From the NCBI GenBank assembly GCA_044224315.1, contig JBGAKR010000001.1, forward strand, positions 1,240,001 through 1,304,000: a stretch of DNA of 64,000 nucleotides. Reading direction: 5' to 3'. Both the position numbers and the translations under genes were made by a program. The DNA is from JAGXTF01 sp044224315. GTDB lineage: Bacteria > Bacteroidota > Bacteroidia > NS11-12g > UBA955. This document shows, piece by piece, positions 52,736-61,831 of this stretch. The notes beneath the pieces were generated by a model, which was not told the origin of the DNA, ran no database searches, and worked only from the letters and a program-made list of their open reading frames with translations. Each line of letters opens with the position of its first letter. Position 1 is the stretch's first letter.

Positions 52736-52768
52736 TTTGTCAATGCCACTTGATTTTTTCTATCTTCG
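52736..52768 (+). promoter_or_regulatory. Promoter of the HD hydrolase gene
   Basis: TTTG (52736-52739), 21 nt, TATCTTCG (52761-52768), one mismatch from TAnnTTTG; ATG 52775 follows after 6 nt, giving a nearly leaderless mRNA. Confidence 0.6.
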
Positions 52769-52774
52769 CCTTCA

Positions 52775-53317
52775 ATGAAAACCCAAACCCTATACCAACA
52801 GGCCATCATCTTCGCCACCCAAAAGCACATGCTGCAATCACAAACCGTAAAAGGTTCCGACATGCCCTACGTGGTGCACCTAAGCAATGTGGCCATGGAA
52901 ATTCTTATAGCCGCCCCCCACTCTCCGGGTTTCGACCTCGATTTTGCCATCCAGGTAGCCCTTTTGCACGATACCCTGGAGGATACCTCCACCACTTTCG
53001 ACGAGCTGGCCTCCACCTTTGGCACCCCCATTGCCCAGGCCGTGCAAGCCCTCAGCAAAGATCCCGCCGTACCCAAAGACCAGCAAATGCAGGACTGCCT
53101 CAACCGCATATCCCAACTCCCCGCCGAAGTAGGCGCCGTAAAACTGGCCGACCGCATCACCAACCTCCAACCCCCACCCACCGGCTGGGACACCCCCAAA
53201 ATCCAGGCCTACCACCAACAAGCCCAACTCATAGCCAACACCCTGGGCCACTGCAATGCCTACCTCCACACCCGTTTGCTGGAGAAGATTGGGGAGTATG
53301 GGGGATGGGTGGGGTGA
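52775..53317 (+). CDS. HD-domain hydrolase (ppGpp hydrolase-like)
   Basis: 180 residues, an HD domain with metal-binding H35 (PYVVHLSNV), HD pair H65-D66 (ALLHDTLEDT) and KLADRI Asp near 126. This layout matches the small, hydrolase-only RSH proteins (MESH1-like) that remove the pyrophosphate from (p)ppGpp or act on related nucleotides. Codons are GC-rich (38 of 60 bases in 53161-53220), unlike the AT-rich flanking genes, and rich in Pro/Gln toward the end. It stands alone with its own promoter in a defence-like neighbourhood; hydrolysis of signalling nucleotides is plausible but not shown. Confidence 0.83.
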   Translation: MKTQTLYQQAIIFATQKHMLQSQTVKGSDMPYVVHLSNVAMEILIAAPHSPGFDLDFAIQVALLHDTLEDTSTTFDELASTFGTPIAQAVQALSKDPAVPKDQQMQDCLNRISQLPAEVGAVKLADRITNLQPPPTGWDTPKIQAYHQQAQLIANTLGHCNAYLHTRLLEKIGEYGGWVG

Positions 53318-53380
53318 GACAGAAGCTAAAATTTTATAAAAAGTAATGGGTTTTTGTATTTTTTTAAAGCAGTAAATTTA

Positions 53381-53866
53381 ATGACAAAAAAAGAAGAAGA
53401 ATTCTTCCTCCGTGCGATTATCAGGAAGGAGAAATATGCAGAAATTGCTTCCTCTATGGAAATCCCCAGAAAACAATTGTCCGAATGGTGGAAAAACCTG
53501 AAAAAAGAACGGGAACAATTGTCTAAAATTAAAACTTTATGGCGCAGAAAATGTAATTTAATTGACTTTTGTATTTTCTATAAGTGGTATGTTGAAACAG
53601 AAAGAAAATGTCATTATTGTGGCATAAATGAAGAAAGTATTGCCCAATTGATTGCTTCCTACAAGATCTATACTAAGCGCATAACCACCCGCGGCCGCAG
53701 TCTTGAAATTGAACGCAAACAACCAAATGAAGCCTACGATAACACCGAAAACCTGGTTTGGTGTTGCTACTGGTGCAACAATGCCAAGTCAGATGAGTTT
53801 ACGGAAGAGGAATTTAAGCCAATTGGGAAGTTGATAGGTGAAATTTTAATTAATAGGAAATCCTAA
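53381..53866 (+). CDS. HNH-endonuclease-like protein with N-terminal HTH
   Basis: 161 residues from ATG 53381 (a TTG at 53354 adds 9 unlikely residues). N-terminal about 40 residues resemble a short helix-turn-helix (KYAEIASSMEIPRKQLSEWWKNL). The rest is a zinc-finger nuclease module: CHYC (C77, C80), RSLEIERKQPNEAYDNTENLVWCCYWCNNAKSDEFTEEE with C129, C132, the usual arrangement of HNH/McrA-like enzymes, although the first conserved His is replaced by Glu/Arg region residues, so catalysis is uncertain. It probably binds DNA. 63 nt downstream of the HD gene; convergent with the LRAT gene. Confidence 0.7.
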   Translation: MTKKEEEFFLRAIIRKEKYAEIASSMEIPRKQLSEWWKNLKKEREQLSKIKTLWRRKCNLIDFCIFYKWYVETERKCHYCGINEESIAQLIASYKIYTKRITTRGRSLEIERKQPNEAYDNTENLVWCCYWCNNAKSDEFTEEEFKPIGKLIGEILINRKS

Positions 53867-53872
53867 TAATTT

Positions 53873-54382
53873 TCAATCCTCAGCCGCATCTATAAGTACC
53901 AATCCCAACAACAATGCGCCCAGAGCTACAGCTCCTGCTTTGGGATTTTTTGCTGCAATGGCGCCTATACCTACAGCTAATGAAGCCCCTATTGCTATTT
54001 GCCCGGCAGTTTTGACTTGTTTACTAGAATTAAAACCAAAATGAACAAAATTCTTGAAGTGTTCACAATTATTGTGAGTATAACTATATGCATTTTCTCC
54101 AATCCTTGATTTTGCTCGTTGAATAGCTGCTTTTCGCTCCGTTTCGGACCCTTCAAAAGGTTCTATATGAGTTGGTTCATATTTTTCAGCAAGAACCTGT
54201 AACTCTGTTAACGGAACCTCTCTAACACCGTTTCGGTAATTAGCCACAAAAACAGGTACGTTATTACGCCAACCCATAAAAATGGCATAGTGATCTACCA
54301 TTCCGAGAATTTTCTTTCTTAGGATAATTGCATCGGCCTGTTTAAGGCCATTCTCAATTGCGAATTTAATTAATTGTTTCAT
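53873..54382 (-). CDS. LRAT-domain (NlpC/P60-like) membrane protein
   Basis: 169 residues. Catalytic residues of the LRAT family are visible: H31 in VDHYAIFMGW and the nucleophile C106 in NNCEHFKNFVHFG. A hydrophobic C-terminal part (about 122-165, TAGQIAIGASLAVGIGAIAA and GALLLGLVLI) suggests membrane insertion. LRAT proteins are thiol acyltransferases or phospholipases. Located 58 nt after the unknown gene 54440-55264, with a 20-bp class dyad between them. Membrane lipid damage in a defence context is speculative. Confidence 0.82.
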   Translation of the reverse strand: MKQLIKFAIENGLKQADAIILRKKILGMVDHYAIFMGWRNNVPVFVANYRNGVREVPLTELQVLAEKYEPTHIEPFEGSETERKAAIQRAKSRIGENAYSYTHNNCEHFKNFVHFGFNSSKQVKTAGQIAIGASLAVGIGAIAAKNPKAGAVALGALLLGLVLIDAAED

Positions 54383-54417
54383 AAAACGAATTTAATTAGA
54401 TCTTGTTAAGGAAAAAT

Positions 54418-54439
54418 TGTGACAATGACCATTGTCACA
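54418..54439. promoter_or_regulatory. Perfect 22-bp dyad, candidate operator
   Basis: TGTGACAATG and CATTGTCACA are perfect inverted copies around AC, directly after the stop codon of the upstream gene and 35 nt before the LRAT start. No T run follows, so it is more operator-like than terminator-like. Confidence 0.6.
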
Positions 54440-55264
54440 TCATTGTCCATCTTCATCTTTAATATTAATCCGGATTAATTTATCTATCTCATTGAATTTC
54501 TTAAGATAAGATAACTTGTCACGTTTCAAAGATTCATGATATTTATTCACCTTTTTCTCATATAAGTATTGCCCATTATCGCCCACAGCAACGCTTACCA
54601 GAGGACTAAAATGTCCTTTTCCGCCTTTTACTGAAATAATCCTTTGGCCATATAATTTATCAAAAAGTAATAATAGCATCTCTTTACCCTTTTCTAATAC
54701 TCTGAATTCTTTAAGCTTCTCATCGCCCATGCAAAGTTTGTAAAATTCGCTGGACGACTTTATCCAACCTTTATTCTTTACATCAGAAGCTAATTCTTTC
54801 AATTCTCCCTGGGTTTTATTCCATGAGTAATGTCTTTTATCAAAAGTTGAAGACAACTTTAGAATATGCTTGTGTTTATTTAAGCCCAATACAGTAACTA
54901 ATGTATCAAAATCATATTCATTAAGTTCACAAGTAATTTTTAGTGTATCGTAGATTTCAGACAGTGCCAAAGATGGTTTTTGGGATTTGGCCAGAACATT
55001 TTCAATAAACCCTTGAAACAAGTCAGCAAACAAATATTCCATTTTCTCCTTGTCCTCATTTCTGGAGATCAATCGCAGTTTTTCATTAATGCTGGTTAAA
55101 ATAGTCCCTGCCCATTTCGTGATATCAAGTGGGTTTTTCTCTGATAAATCATCAATAGTTTTAAGCATTCTATTCAACAATTCATCAATGCCATATAAGT
55201 GTAGAATTCCCTTCAATTCTTCGGCATTCGCATACTGATTAATATATTTATTGAGATTCTTCAT
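54440..55264 (-). CDS. Hypothetical protein
   Basis: 274 residues, mostly alpha-helical and charged (LSEKNPLDITKWAGTILTSINEKLRLISRNEDKEK; LKKFNEIDKLIRINIKDEDG). No signal, membrane segment or recognisable motif. It is 238 nt after res in the same direction and may be a late member of that operon or a separate transcript. AT-rich. Function unknown; position in a defence island is its only context. Confidence 0.65.
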   Translation of the reverse strand: MKNLNKYINQYANAEELKGILHLYGIDELLNRMLKTIDDLSEKNPLDITKWAGTILTSINEKLRLISRNEDKEKMEYLFADLFQGFIENVLAKSQKPSLALSEIYDTLKITCELNEYDFDTLVTVLGLNKHKHILKLSSTFDKRHYSWNKTQGELKELASDVKNKGWIKSSSEFYKLCMGDEKLKEFRVLEKGKEMLLLLFDKLYGQRIISVKGGKGHFSPLVSVAVGDNGQYLYEKKVNKYHESLKRDKLSYLKKFNEIDKLIRINIKDEDGQ

Positions 55265-55502
55265 AATTCTCTCTCAAAATCCATTTCATTCTATCCGATG
55301 CCACCAGTTTGAAAGCACTCTCGGTACTGAAATATAGTGCGGTAGTATGTTATGCAACGCAGCAATGTCTTGTACTTAGGGCTCTCCGTGTTCATATTTT
55401 TTGTCCTCCACTACGTATTGAACTTCTCAGGCGCAATGTTTTTGCTTGGATTCAACAGCTGTGCATCATTGCACCGAAAGCATTTAGAATTGAATTTTTC
55501 CT
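55265..55502. other. Intergenic between res and unknown gene; no feature seen
   Basis: 238 nt without a convincing reading frame on either strand. The two plus-strand frames here (near 55309 and 55352) show no family similarity and overlap res on the opposite strand. Remnant of a lost gene is possible. Confidence 0.4.
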
Positions 55503-58469
55503 TTACCACCATTTCACCTCATCTCCTTTTATCTGCTTGTAATCAATTCCTAGCAATTCGAAATGCTTTGAAGCGCTGTCAATCTTCCGTTTTTCATTCG
55601 GGAACTGCAATAAATTGGGATTGGTGTTCCCTTTGGTTTCACGCACTAGTTCTAGTTTCATCTTTCCTTCATCATCCCATCGGATGATGCCCCAGTCAGG
55701 GTTGTAGTTTCCTATGATTTTCGGAATGTTAATCTTAAACTTGTTCGGAAATTTGAAATAGCACACTACATTTTCATCCTGGTTCAGCTTGAATTCCACA
55801 AATCGTTTCTCGATCTCTGAATCCACCTGCACCTGGTCATAAAGAGATGACGTTGAACCATCCACAAGCTCTTTCTGCGGGTGCCTTCGCGAAGGAGGGA
55901 AGAGTTCGTCGGCATTATATTCCACTTGCTCCTCTGAAATCTGATACACGATGCGTTCGGCAATATGGTCTGCTAAAGCCTCTTTAATACATTCAATGAA
56001 AACTGCACTGAAACCTTCCGGATTGCGGAAAACCTTCTCTTTGATGACTTCCGGCAACTTCTTGAAAATCTCGAGGACTGTCAAGCGTTTCAGTGAGGTG
56101 GCTTCTGCTGCACGCTGGATGAAGTTGAATACGGGATAAGTGCTTTGGGCTTCCTGTCGGTTCTGAACCTGAGCCACCTGCCCCTTTTCTGTCACAAAGC
56201 GAATGGTTTCCTTCATGCGCAAAGTGCCCTTATCGGCAAAAGTTACCTCGGAGAATTCGCCGTCCGACTTCACATTCACAATAGTGAAACCTTTGAAGCG
56301 ATCATCTTTAAGGATTTTAGCTAAATCGCTGCTTTTTTTAAGATTTTTAAGCTCCCGGTTATAATTTTCATCGGCTGAACTCATTTCTAAAAGCAAGTCC
56401 GCATAGCCGAGGGTCACTTTTTGCAGGGTTATGGCAATTTCTGTCATTACGAATTTTCCTTTCACCACTACGATATGGGGTTCCGGGAATTTGGCCACTG
56501 TCAGTCTGCTTAGGCTGCTCTCAACAAGTCTTTCTTCCTCCACTTTCAGGGTATATTCTGTTTTTCTGCAGAGTTTCTTCCAGAATTGTTTGAATTCTTC
56601 AGCATAGAATAGTGCATCATTTCGCACTGCATCATTTCGTTTTGAATTAGTAGGAGCCGGTGGTGGTGCATCTCCGTCTTCGATATAATCATTCTGGAGT
56701 TGTGAACAATAATCCTGATAGCTCTCATTGGCAATTACAGTGAGTACGTTCACTGTTTCGTCCATAACCCTTTGTCCCTGTTGGTTAACACAAAGTCGCA
56801 ACCCTCGTCCTATTTCCTGACGTTTCCGCTTCTCATTCACTGCGGTATTCAGCGTACATATCTGGAATACATTTGGGTTGTCCCAGCCCTCTTTCAGCGC
56901 GCTATGAGCAAAGATAAAACTCACCTTTTCGTCAAAACTTAGCAGTTTCTCCTTATCTTTCATTATCAGGTTGAAGGCCGCTTTTTCCAATTCTTTCTCG
57001 GCTTGTGTTTTCTTCTCGATGGCCGTATCTACAAATTCATCAACATTATTCTTCCCTTTTTTCTTTGCAAAATAACCTTCTCGTACCTGTTCTGCCTCCC
57101 AACCACTGTAGAATGGAAACTCTTTTTTGATGCGATTATATGCTTCATCGAAAAGCTTCCGAATAACTCCGTCGCTTTGCACGTAGTTGTCCACTTTATC
57201 GATGAAGAAAAGGGAGAGTACTTTTATGCCCAGGGGCAGTAATTCTTTCTGCTTCCGCATGTGAACGCGGATTGTCTCTTCGATCTGAACCCTGAAAATC
57301 TCTTCCTTGCTGCGCGTAACATCACCACCTTCATTTATTTGCCACGATTGCCCGTTTGAGAAAATAACTACTCCATGTTCCCGATTGATCTCTTCAATAA
57401 TTAGGCCCAAGTAATTCTCATTTTCTGTCAGTTCGTAAAGGCTGTCACCTCGGCGAATTTTCAACACTTCCTGTTTCAGTTCACCATTCTTCAGCACATT
57501 CAATCTAGCCTCTACTGCTAGTCCATAACCACTTCTGGATTCAGATAGCTGAAATGAAAGTTGGCTTTCATTAAAGTTCGATTCTTCCTGGATGCCAGTA
57601 ACTTCGATTCTTTTCACAAGGCCCTTTCGAAATGCATCTACAGGGGACAAATGGTACACCCTGTTCATCATTTCGCGGTTGATTTCACGCGTGGCACCTT
57701 TTTCCGTAGGTGTGGCCGAATACTTCAATGCGAAAAGCGGATGCAAGGTACGAAGTGCCTGTCTGGAGGTTTCACTCGTATAATTTTGGGATTCATCCAG
57801 AATGAGGATAGGACGTGTTTCCTGTATATACTGATAGGGCAGTTTTTCGCCTTGAAGTTTTTCCGTGGGTTTATAGATAACGTTACTCGTTTTATTAAAT
57901 GCGTCGAGGGTCATCACTATAATCTCCAGTGAAGAGGAAGATGCAAAACTTCGTAGCTTGCTGATCTGGTCTCCGGAATACTCTGTGAGAACTACGGTTT
58001 CGTTGTTATAGATGCTGCTGAAATGCTCTTTGGTGATCTTGAAGGTCTTGACCACGCCTTCATAGATGGCTACTGAGGGCACGATGATGATGAATTTGCC
58101 CCAGCCATAGTGTTTCCGCAATTCATGGATGGTGCGCAGATAGACATACGTCTTTCCTGTGCCCGTTTCCATCTCCACTGTGAAAAATGGAAAACGCCAA
58201 CTGTTCATGTCCATCAGCTCAAAACCATCATCGCAGTTGAGGTACATATCTTCCACTATTCCATTGCTGCGTTGTACTTTCAATAGATTGTCGAAGAGCC
58301 AGGATTCATCGAGCATCTCATACGGGTCCATGTTGGCCACCGTATCACTGCCAAACATCTGAAAGCCTGTTTCTCTTCTGCTATAGCCCTCAAACAGATC
58401 CACCACGCTGCGGATGGCCTCCAGTTGGTGTTCCTGGTCCGATTCGAATTGGATTTTTAATTTAGTCAT
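55503..58469 (-). CDS. res: Type III restriction enzyme, Res (helicase-nuclease) subunit
   Basis: 988 residues. SF2 helicase motifs: Walker A METGTGKTYVYL (about 100-111), DESQ (LILDESQNY, about 226), LKEGWDNPNVFQ and motif VI RQEIGRGLRL (near 553). The C-terminal nuclease (PD-D/ExK type) is seen as NPDWGIIRW and LELVRETKGN (about 923-945). Res works with Mod to translocate or scan between two unmethylated sites and cut DNA. The gene starts 3 nt after the Pif1-like stop, so the two are translated together. No frameshift or truncation. Confidence 0.96.
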   Translation of the reverse strand: MTKLKIQFESDQEHQLEAIRSVVDLFEGYSRRETGFQMFGSDTVANMDPYEMLDESWLFDNLLKVQRSNGIVEDMYLNCDDGFELMDMNSWRFPFFTVEMETGTGKTYVYLRTIHELRKHYGWGKFIIIVPSVAIYEGVVKTFKITKEHFSSIYNNETVVLTEYSGDQISKLRSFASSSSLEIIVMTLDAFNKTSNVIYKPTEKLQGEKLPYQYIQETRPILILDESQNYTSETSRQALRTLHPLFALKYSATPTEKGATREINREMMNRVYHLSPVDAFRKGLVKRIEVTGIQEESNFNESQLSFQLSESRSGYGLAVEARLNVLKNGELKQEVLKIRRGDSLYELTENENYLGLIIEEINREHGVVIFSNGQSWQINEGGDVTRSKEEIFRVQIEETIRVHMRKQKELLPLGIKVLSLFFIDKVDNYVQSDGVIRKLFDEAYNRIKKEFPFYSGWEAEQVREGYFAKKKGKNNVDEFVDTAIEKKTQAEKELEKAAFNLIMKDKEKLLSFDEKVSFIFAHSALKEGWDNPNVFQICTLNTAVNEKRKRQEIGRGLRLCVNQQGQRVMDETVNVLTVIANESYQDYCSQLQNDYIEDGDAPPPAPTNSKRNDAVRNDALFYAEEFKQFWKKLCRKTEYTLKVEEERLVESSLSRLTVAKFPEPHIVVVKGKFVMTEIAITLQKVTLGYADLLLEMSSADENYNRELKNLKKSSDLAKILKDDRFKGFTIVNVKSDGEFSEVTFADKGTLRMKETIRFVTEKGQVAQVQNRQEAQSTYPVFNFIQRAAEATSLKRLTVLEIFKKLPEVIKEKVFRNPEGFSAVFIECIKEALADHIAERIVYQISEEQVEYNADELFPPSRRHPQKELVDGSTSSLYDQVQVDSEIEKRFVEFKLNQDENVVCYFKFPNKFKINIPKIIGNYNPDWGIIRWDDEGKMKLELVRETKGNTNPNLLQFPNEKRKIDSASKHFELLGIDYKQIKGDEVKWW

Positions 58470-58472
58470 TAT

Positions 58473-59957
58473 TTAACTGTTGGCCTGTTTCATAAATTCA
58501 ACCACCCGATCATCTACAATTACATCTGTGCTGCGAATCGGCTGTTTAAGAATAATTCCTTCAAAAGAAGTGCATCTTGAAATTGCAACATAGGTTTGAC
58601 CATGCGCAAAAGCTCCGTTTCCGAGATCAATGACTACCTGGTCAAATGTTTTTCCCTGACTTTTATGTATGGTAACAGCCCATGCAAGTTTCAAGGGATA
58701 TTGGGTGAAAGAACCTTTTACAATGGGTTCAATTTTGCGTTCTTCTCGATTATATTCATATTCAATTACCTCCCATTTCTCTTGTAGCACTTCATAAACT
58801 TCACCGTTTATTTCAACCTTTATTTTATCTTTACTCAAATCTTTTATTGAACCTATTGTACCATTCACCCATTTTCGGCCTGAATCATTTTTTAACATCA
58901 TGATTTGAGCATCCTTTTTTAATTCAAGTATTTCATTCGTAGGATAGGCACTTTTTTCAAAATATCCCTCAATTTTTGCCCTGTATTCGAACGAATGCGA
59001 GTTAATATGTTCCAGTCTTCTTGCATTCTCTGAATCTGCAATTTTATTGGTGCTAGCCAATGTAATGAACATATCATCCTTTCCAGATTGAAAACCATGA
59101 ACCACACGCTTGTTTAATGAAACAAGATCCTGATGATTAAAGCGTCCCACACGGATATTGTTTAGCAAACGAATAAACTCAGGATCTTTCTGACGAAATA
59201 TTTCGTTTAGTTCAATGACTGAAAAATCAGCAGCGCCTAAAGCTGGTAAACTGAAGAAATATGGGCTTTTAAAGTGAGTCTCGAAATATTCCCTGGAAGC
59301 ATCATCTGCAACTACTGGTGGAAGCTGGTACAAATCTCCAAAAAAGAGCATTTGAATACCACCAAATGGTAATTTGTTATTTCTGTATTTCTGCAATGAA
59401 AGATTGATTCCTTCCAATAAATCCACTCTTACCATCGATATCTCATCTATGATGATCATTTCCAAGGCTTCAAACAAATCTCTCTTTTGATTGTCTGTTC
59501 GGATATCCTCTTCTTTTATCAGCCGTGGAGGAAATTTGAAAAACGAATGGATTGTTTGTCCCTGAACATTAATAGCCGCAATCCCAGTTGGCGCTAAAAC
59601 CACATGATTCTTTTTCGTCTTCGTTTGAAAATAACGTAACAGCGTAGATTTACCTGTACCTGCCTTTCCGGTGATAAAAGCTGATTTATTCGTCTGCTCC
59701 ATCAAATCAATCGCCGCCTGAAATTCTTCGGTAATAATCAGGTTCTCAGGAAGCTGGCTTTCAATTTTTGCTTTCTTTTTCTTATCAACTTTTACAACAT
59801 TGATGATTTCATCATCTTTGTTTTTTATCGAAGTTTGAGTATTAGCTGGTTTCTTGGTTTTTGATTCTCTATTTCCCGAGGAATTACCAGACTTGCGTCC
59901 GACGATTCCTCCTAACACAAGTGAAGTTATGATTGCAATTACGATCCACATAATCAA
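58473..59957 (-). CDS. Pif1-like SF1 helicase with N-terminal membrane anchor
   Basis: 494 residues. The first 22 (MIMWIVIAIITSLVLGGIVG) form a hydrophobic helix followed by basic residues, then a low-complexity linker to about 70. Helicase motifs: GKAGTGKST (97-105), IIIDEISMVR (about 173), FGDLYQLPP, FRQKDPEF, TIHKSQGKTFD, YVAISRC. These are the Pif1/RecD2-type SF1B helicases. The ATG overlaps the mod stop by ATGA and the gene abuts res by 3 nt, so it is an integral part of the type III operon. A membrane-tethered helicase inserted between mod and res is unusual. Most Pif1 proteins have no such anchor. Confidence 0.9.
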   Translation of the reverse strand: MIMWIVIAIITSLVLGGIVGRKSGNSSGNRESKTKKPANTQTSIKNKDDEIINVVKVDKKKKAKIESQLPENLIITEEFQAAIDLMEQTNKSAFITGKAGTGKSTLLRYFQTKTKKNHVVLAPTGIAAINVQGQTIHSFFKFPPRLIKEEDIRTDNQKRDLFEALEMIIIDEISMVRVDLLEGINLSLQKYRNNKLPFGGIQMLFFGDLYQLPPVVADDASREYFETHFKSPYFFSLPALGAADFSVIELNEIFRQKDPEFIRLLNNIRVGRFNHQDLVSLNKRVVHGFQSGKDDMFITLASTNKIADSENARRLEHINSHSFEYRAKIEGYFEKSAYPTNEILELKKDAQIMMLKNDSGRKWVNGTIGSIKDLSKDKIKVEINGEVYEVLQEKWEVIEYEYNREERKIEPIVKGSFTQYPLKLAWAVTIHKSQGKTFDQVVIDLGNGAFAHGQTYVAISRCTSFEGIILKQPIRSTDVIVDDRVVEFMKQANS

Positions 59958-61822
59958 ATTGTTTTTATCAATCCCTTGTCACTCAACCTCAGCTTGTCCA
60001 CATTGCTGATGGCACTGTCCAGGCAGATGAAGATGTCTCCTCCCTTCAAATTCAGGGCTACCACGGTTTCAGATGCAATTTTTTCATCCAAACAAACCAG
60101 CAGGCTATGATCACAGTATTCGCTGCTCACCTTGCGGATGGAATTGCTCATGATCTCTTCCAGCGGGGTGATACTTGAACAAAGCGTGAACCCTTCGAGG
60201 AGCATGATTTCAGTGAGGAGGCCGTCTTTGTTTACTTCTTCTACCAACGGGTTGGTATTGAACATGCCGAGCTGACTTTCGAGGTATTCAATTGATTCTG
60301 TTTGTAATGATGAAAATGTTTTAAAATTTGTGTAATTATATCGAAATACGATAAAACCATATTTATTGTCTGCCTTGTGAATCACTTTTCGAATCCTTGC
60401 CTTTGAGATATCCGTAATCCTTGAATATCCTTCTTTGAAAGCTATTTTACCCTCTTCAATTAATTCAGGAATTTGTATAGAAATCATTTGGCGATTGCCA
60501 TTATCTTCATTATTTAATTCAAATATTGCTTGACTTGAGCTTCCAGAACCCGCAAAGAAATCTAAAAATATTCCTTTTTTTTCATCAGCATCATTGATTA
60601 CCATTGAAAACAAATACTTAATCAGTTCAACCGGTTTAGGAAAATCAAATACCGGTTTATCAAAAATTAAATTAATTTCTTTAGTTCCATCCTGATTAAA
60701 AGGACCATTCATGATTGACAATGGTTTACCCATGCGAATATTGCCCGCCTCATCTTTCAAGTATTGCTTAAATCTAACGCTAAATTTACCATTACTTTCC
60801 TTAATTACAATTTCATCATTTTCATAGGCTTTCATTAATCGTTCCTTTGACCAAATCCACTGTTTATCAGGCCATATTTCTATACCTTCATGTATTAATG
60901 GATACACCAAATTGGGCCTATCATCTTTACTTTTAGTAGCTAATGGTTGTGTAATATACCCCCCTCGTGTTGAATACTTTTCATCCTTTAATTTATAATT
61001 TTTTATTTCCTCATCTGTAAGTTTAGATGCAATACTTTCAATGCTTCCCTTGCTGTAACATAAAATATACTCATGCAAATTACCAAAGCCTTTTGTTAAA
61101 GCACCTGGGCCATATTTATTTTTCCAAGTAATTTGTTGTTGATAGTTCTCTTCTCCAAAAATCTCATTCATCACTGCTCGCAGGTTGTGCACCTCATTGT
61201 CGTCAATACTCACGAAGATTACCCCATCTTCACGCAACAGGTTGCGGGCCAGGCGCAGGCGCGGATACATCATGCTCAGCCACTTGCTGTGGAAGCGGCC
61301 ATCACTGCGCTTGTTGGTGGTCATCGGCTTGCCCTCCTCATCCACCTGCCCAGTGCGGCGCAGGTATTCCTGCAGGGGTTCGGTAAAATCATCGTCATAC
61401 ACGAAGTCGTTGCCGGTATTGTACGGGGGGTCAATATAGATCATCTTCACTTTGCCGGCATAGCTCTTCTGCAACAGTTTCAGTACTTCCAGGTTCTCGC
61501 CTTCAATGAAGATATTCTTACTGTCGTTAACCCCATCGGTATCAGGCGTGCCATCGGCTTTCAGTCCCTGCCCCCAAACTGGTTCCAGTGCTCCCTGCGG
61601 TGGGATGGCCGCTGCCTTTCGGGCATCGCGCTTGCCGGGCCAGAAGAGGCCAAAATGCTCCAGTTCCGGGTCTTCCTCATCCTGTGCCCAGTTGCCCAGG
61701 TTCTGCCTCAGGGTTTCAAAATTGATCTTGCCATCTTCAAAACATTCCGGGGCAATCTGCTTCAATTGGGCAATTTTAGCTTCGTCAAAAAAGTAATGGG
61801 GGCGTAGTCTTTCGTGGGACAT
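59954..61822 (-). CDS. mod: Type III restriction-modification methyltransferase, Mod subunit
   Basis: 622 residues. The beta-class amino-methyltransferase order is seen: DPPYNTGND (motif IV, 131-139) before FLDFFAGSGSSSQ (motif I, about 415-427). The variable target recognition region lies between and after them, and the sequence between 230 and 390 is AT-richer than the flanks, as in exchanged target-recognition domains. Mod adds N6-methyladenine and supplies sequence specificity to Res. It starts 9 nt after the DUF262 protein. Confidence 0.95.
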   Translation of the reverse strand: MSHERLRPHYFFDEAKIAQLKQIAPECFEDGKINFETLRQNLGNWAQDEEDPELEHFGLFWPGKRDARKAAAIPPQGALEPVWGQGLKADGTPDTDGVNDSKNIFIEGENLEVLKLLQKSYAGKVKMIYIDPPYNTGNDFVYDDDFTEPLQEYLRRTGQVDEEGKPMTTNKRSDGRFHSKWLSMMYPRLRLARNLLREDGVIFVSIDDNEVHNLRAVMNEIFGEENYQQQITWKNKYGPGALTKGFGNLHEYILCYSKGSIESIASKLTDEEIKNYKLKDEKYSTRGGYITQPLATKSKDDRPNLVYPLIHEGIEIWPDKQWIWSKERLMKAYENDEIVIKESNGKFSVRFKQYLKDEAGNIRMGKPLSIMNGPFNQDGTKEINLIFDKPVFDFPKPVELIKYLFSMVINDADEKKGIFLDFFAGSGSSSQAIFELNNEDNGNRQMISIQIPELIEEGKIAFKEGYSRITDISKARIRKVIHKADNKYGFIVFRYNYTNFKTFSSLQTESIEYLESQLGMFNTNPLVEEVNKDGLLTEIMLLEGFTLCSSITPLEEIMSNSIRKVSSEYCDHSLLVCLDEKIASETVVALNLKGGDIFICLDSAISNVDKLRLSDKGLIKTI

Positions 61823-61831
61823 TTCGGTTTT

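Noticed and set aside
55309..55687. Plus-strand frames opposite the end of res
   Set aside because: They largely lie antisense to res or have no recognisable similarity; treated as shadows.
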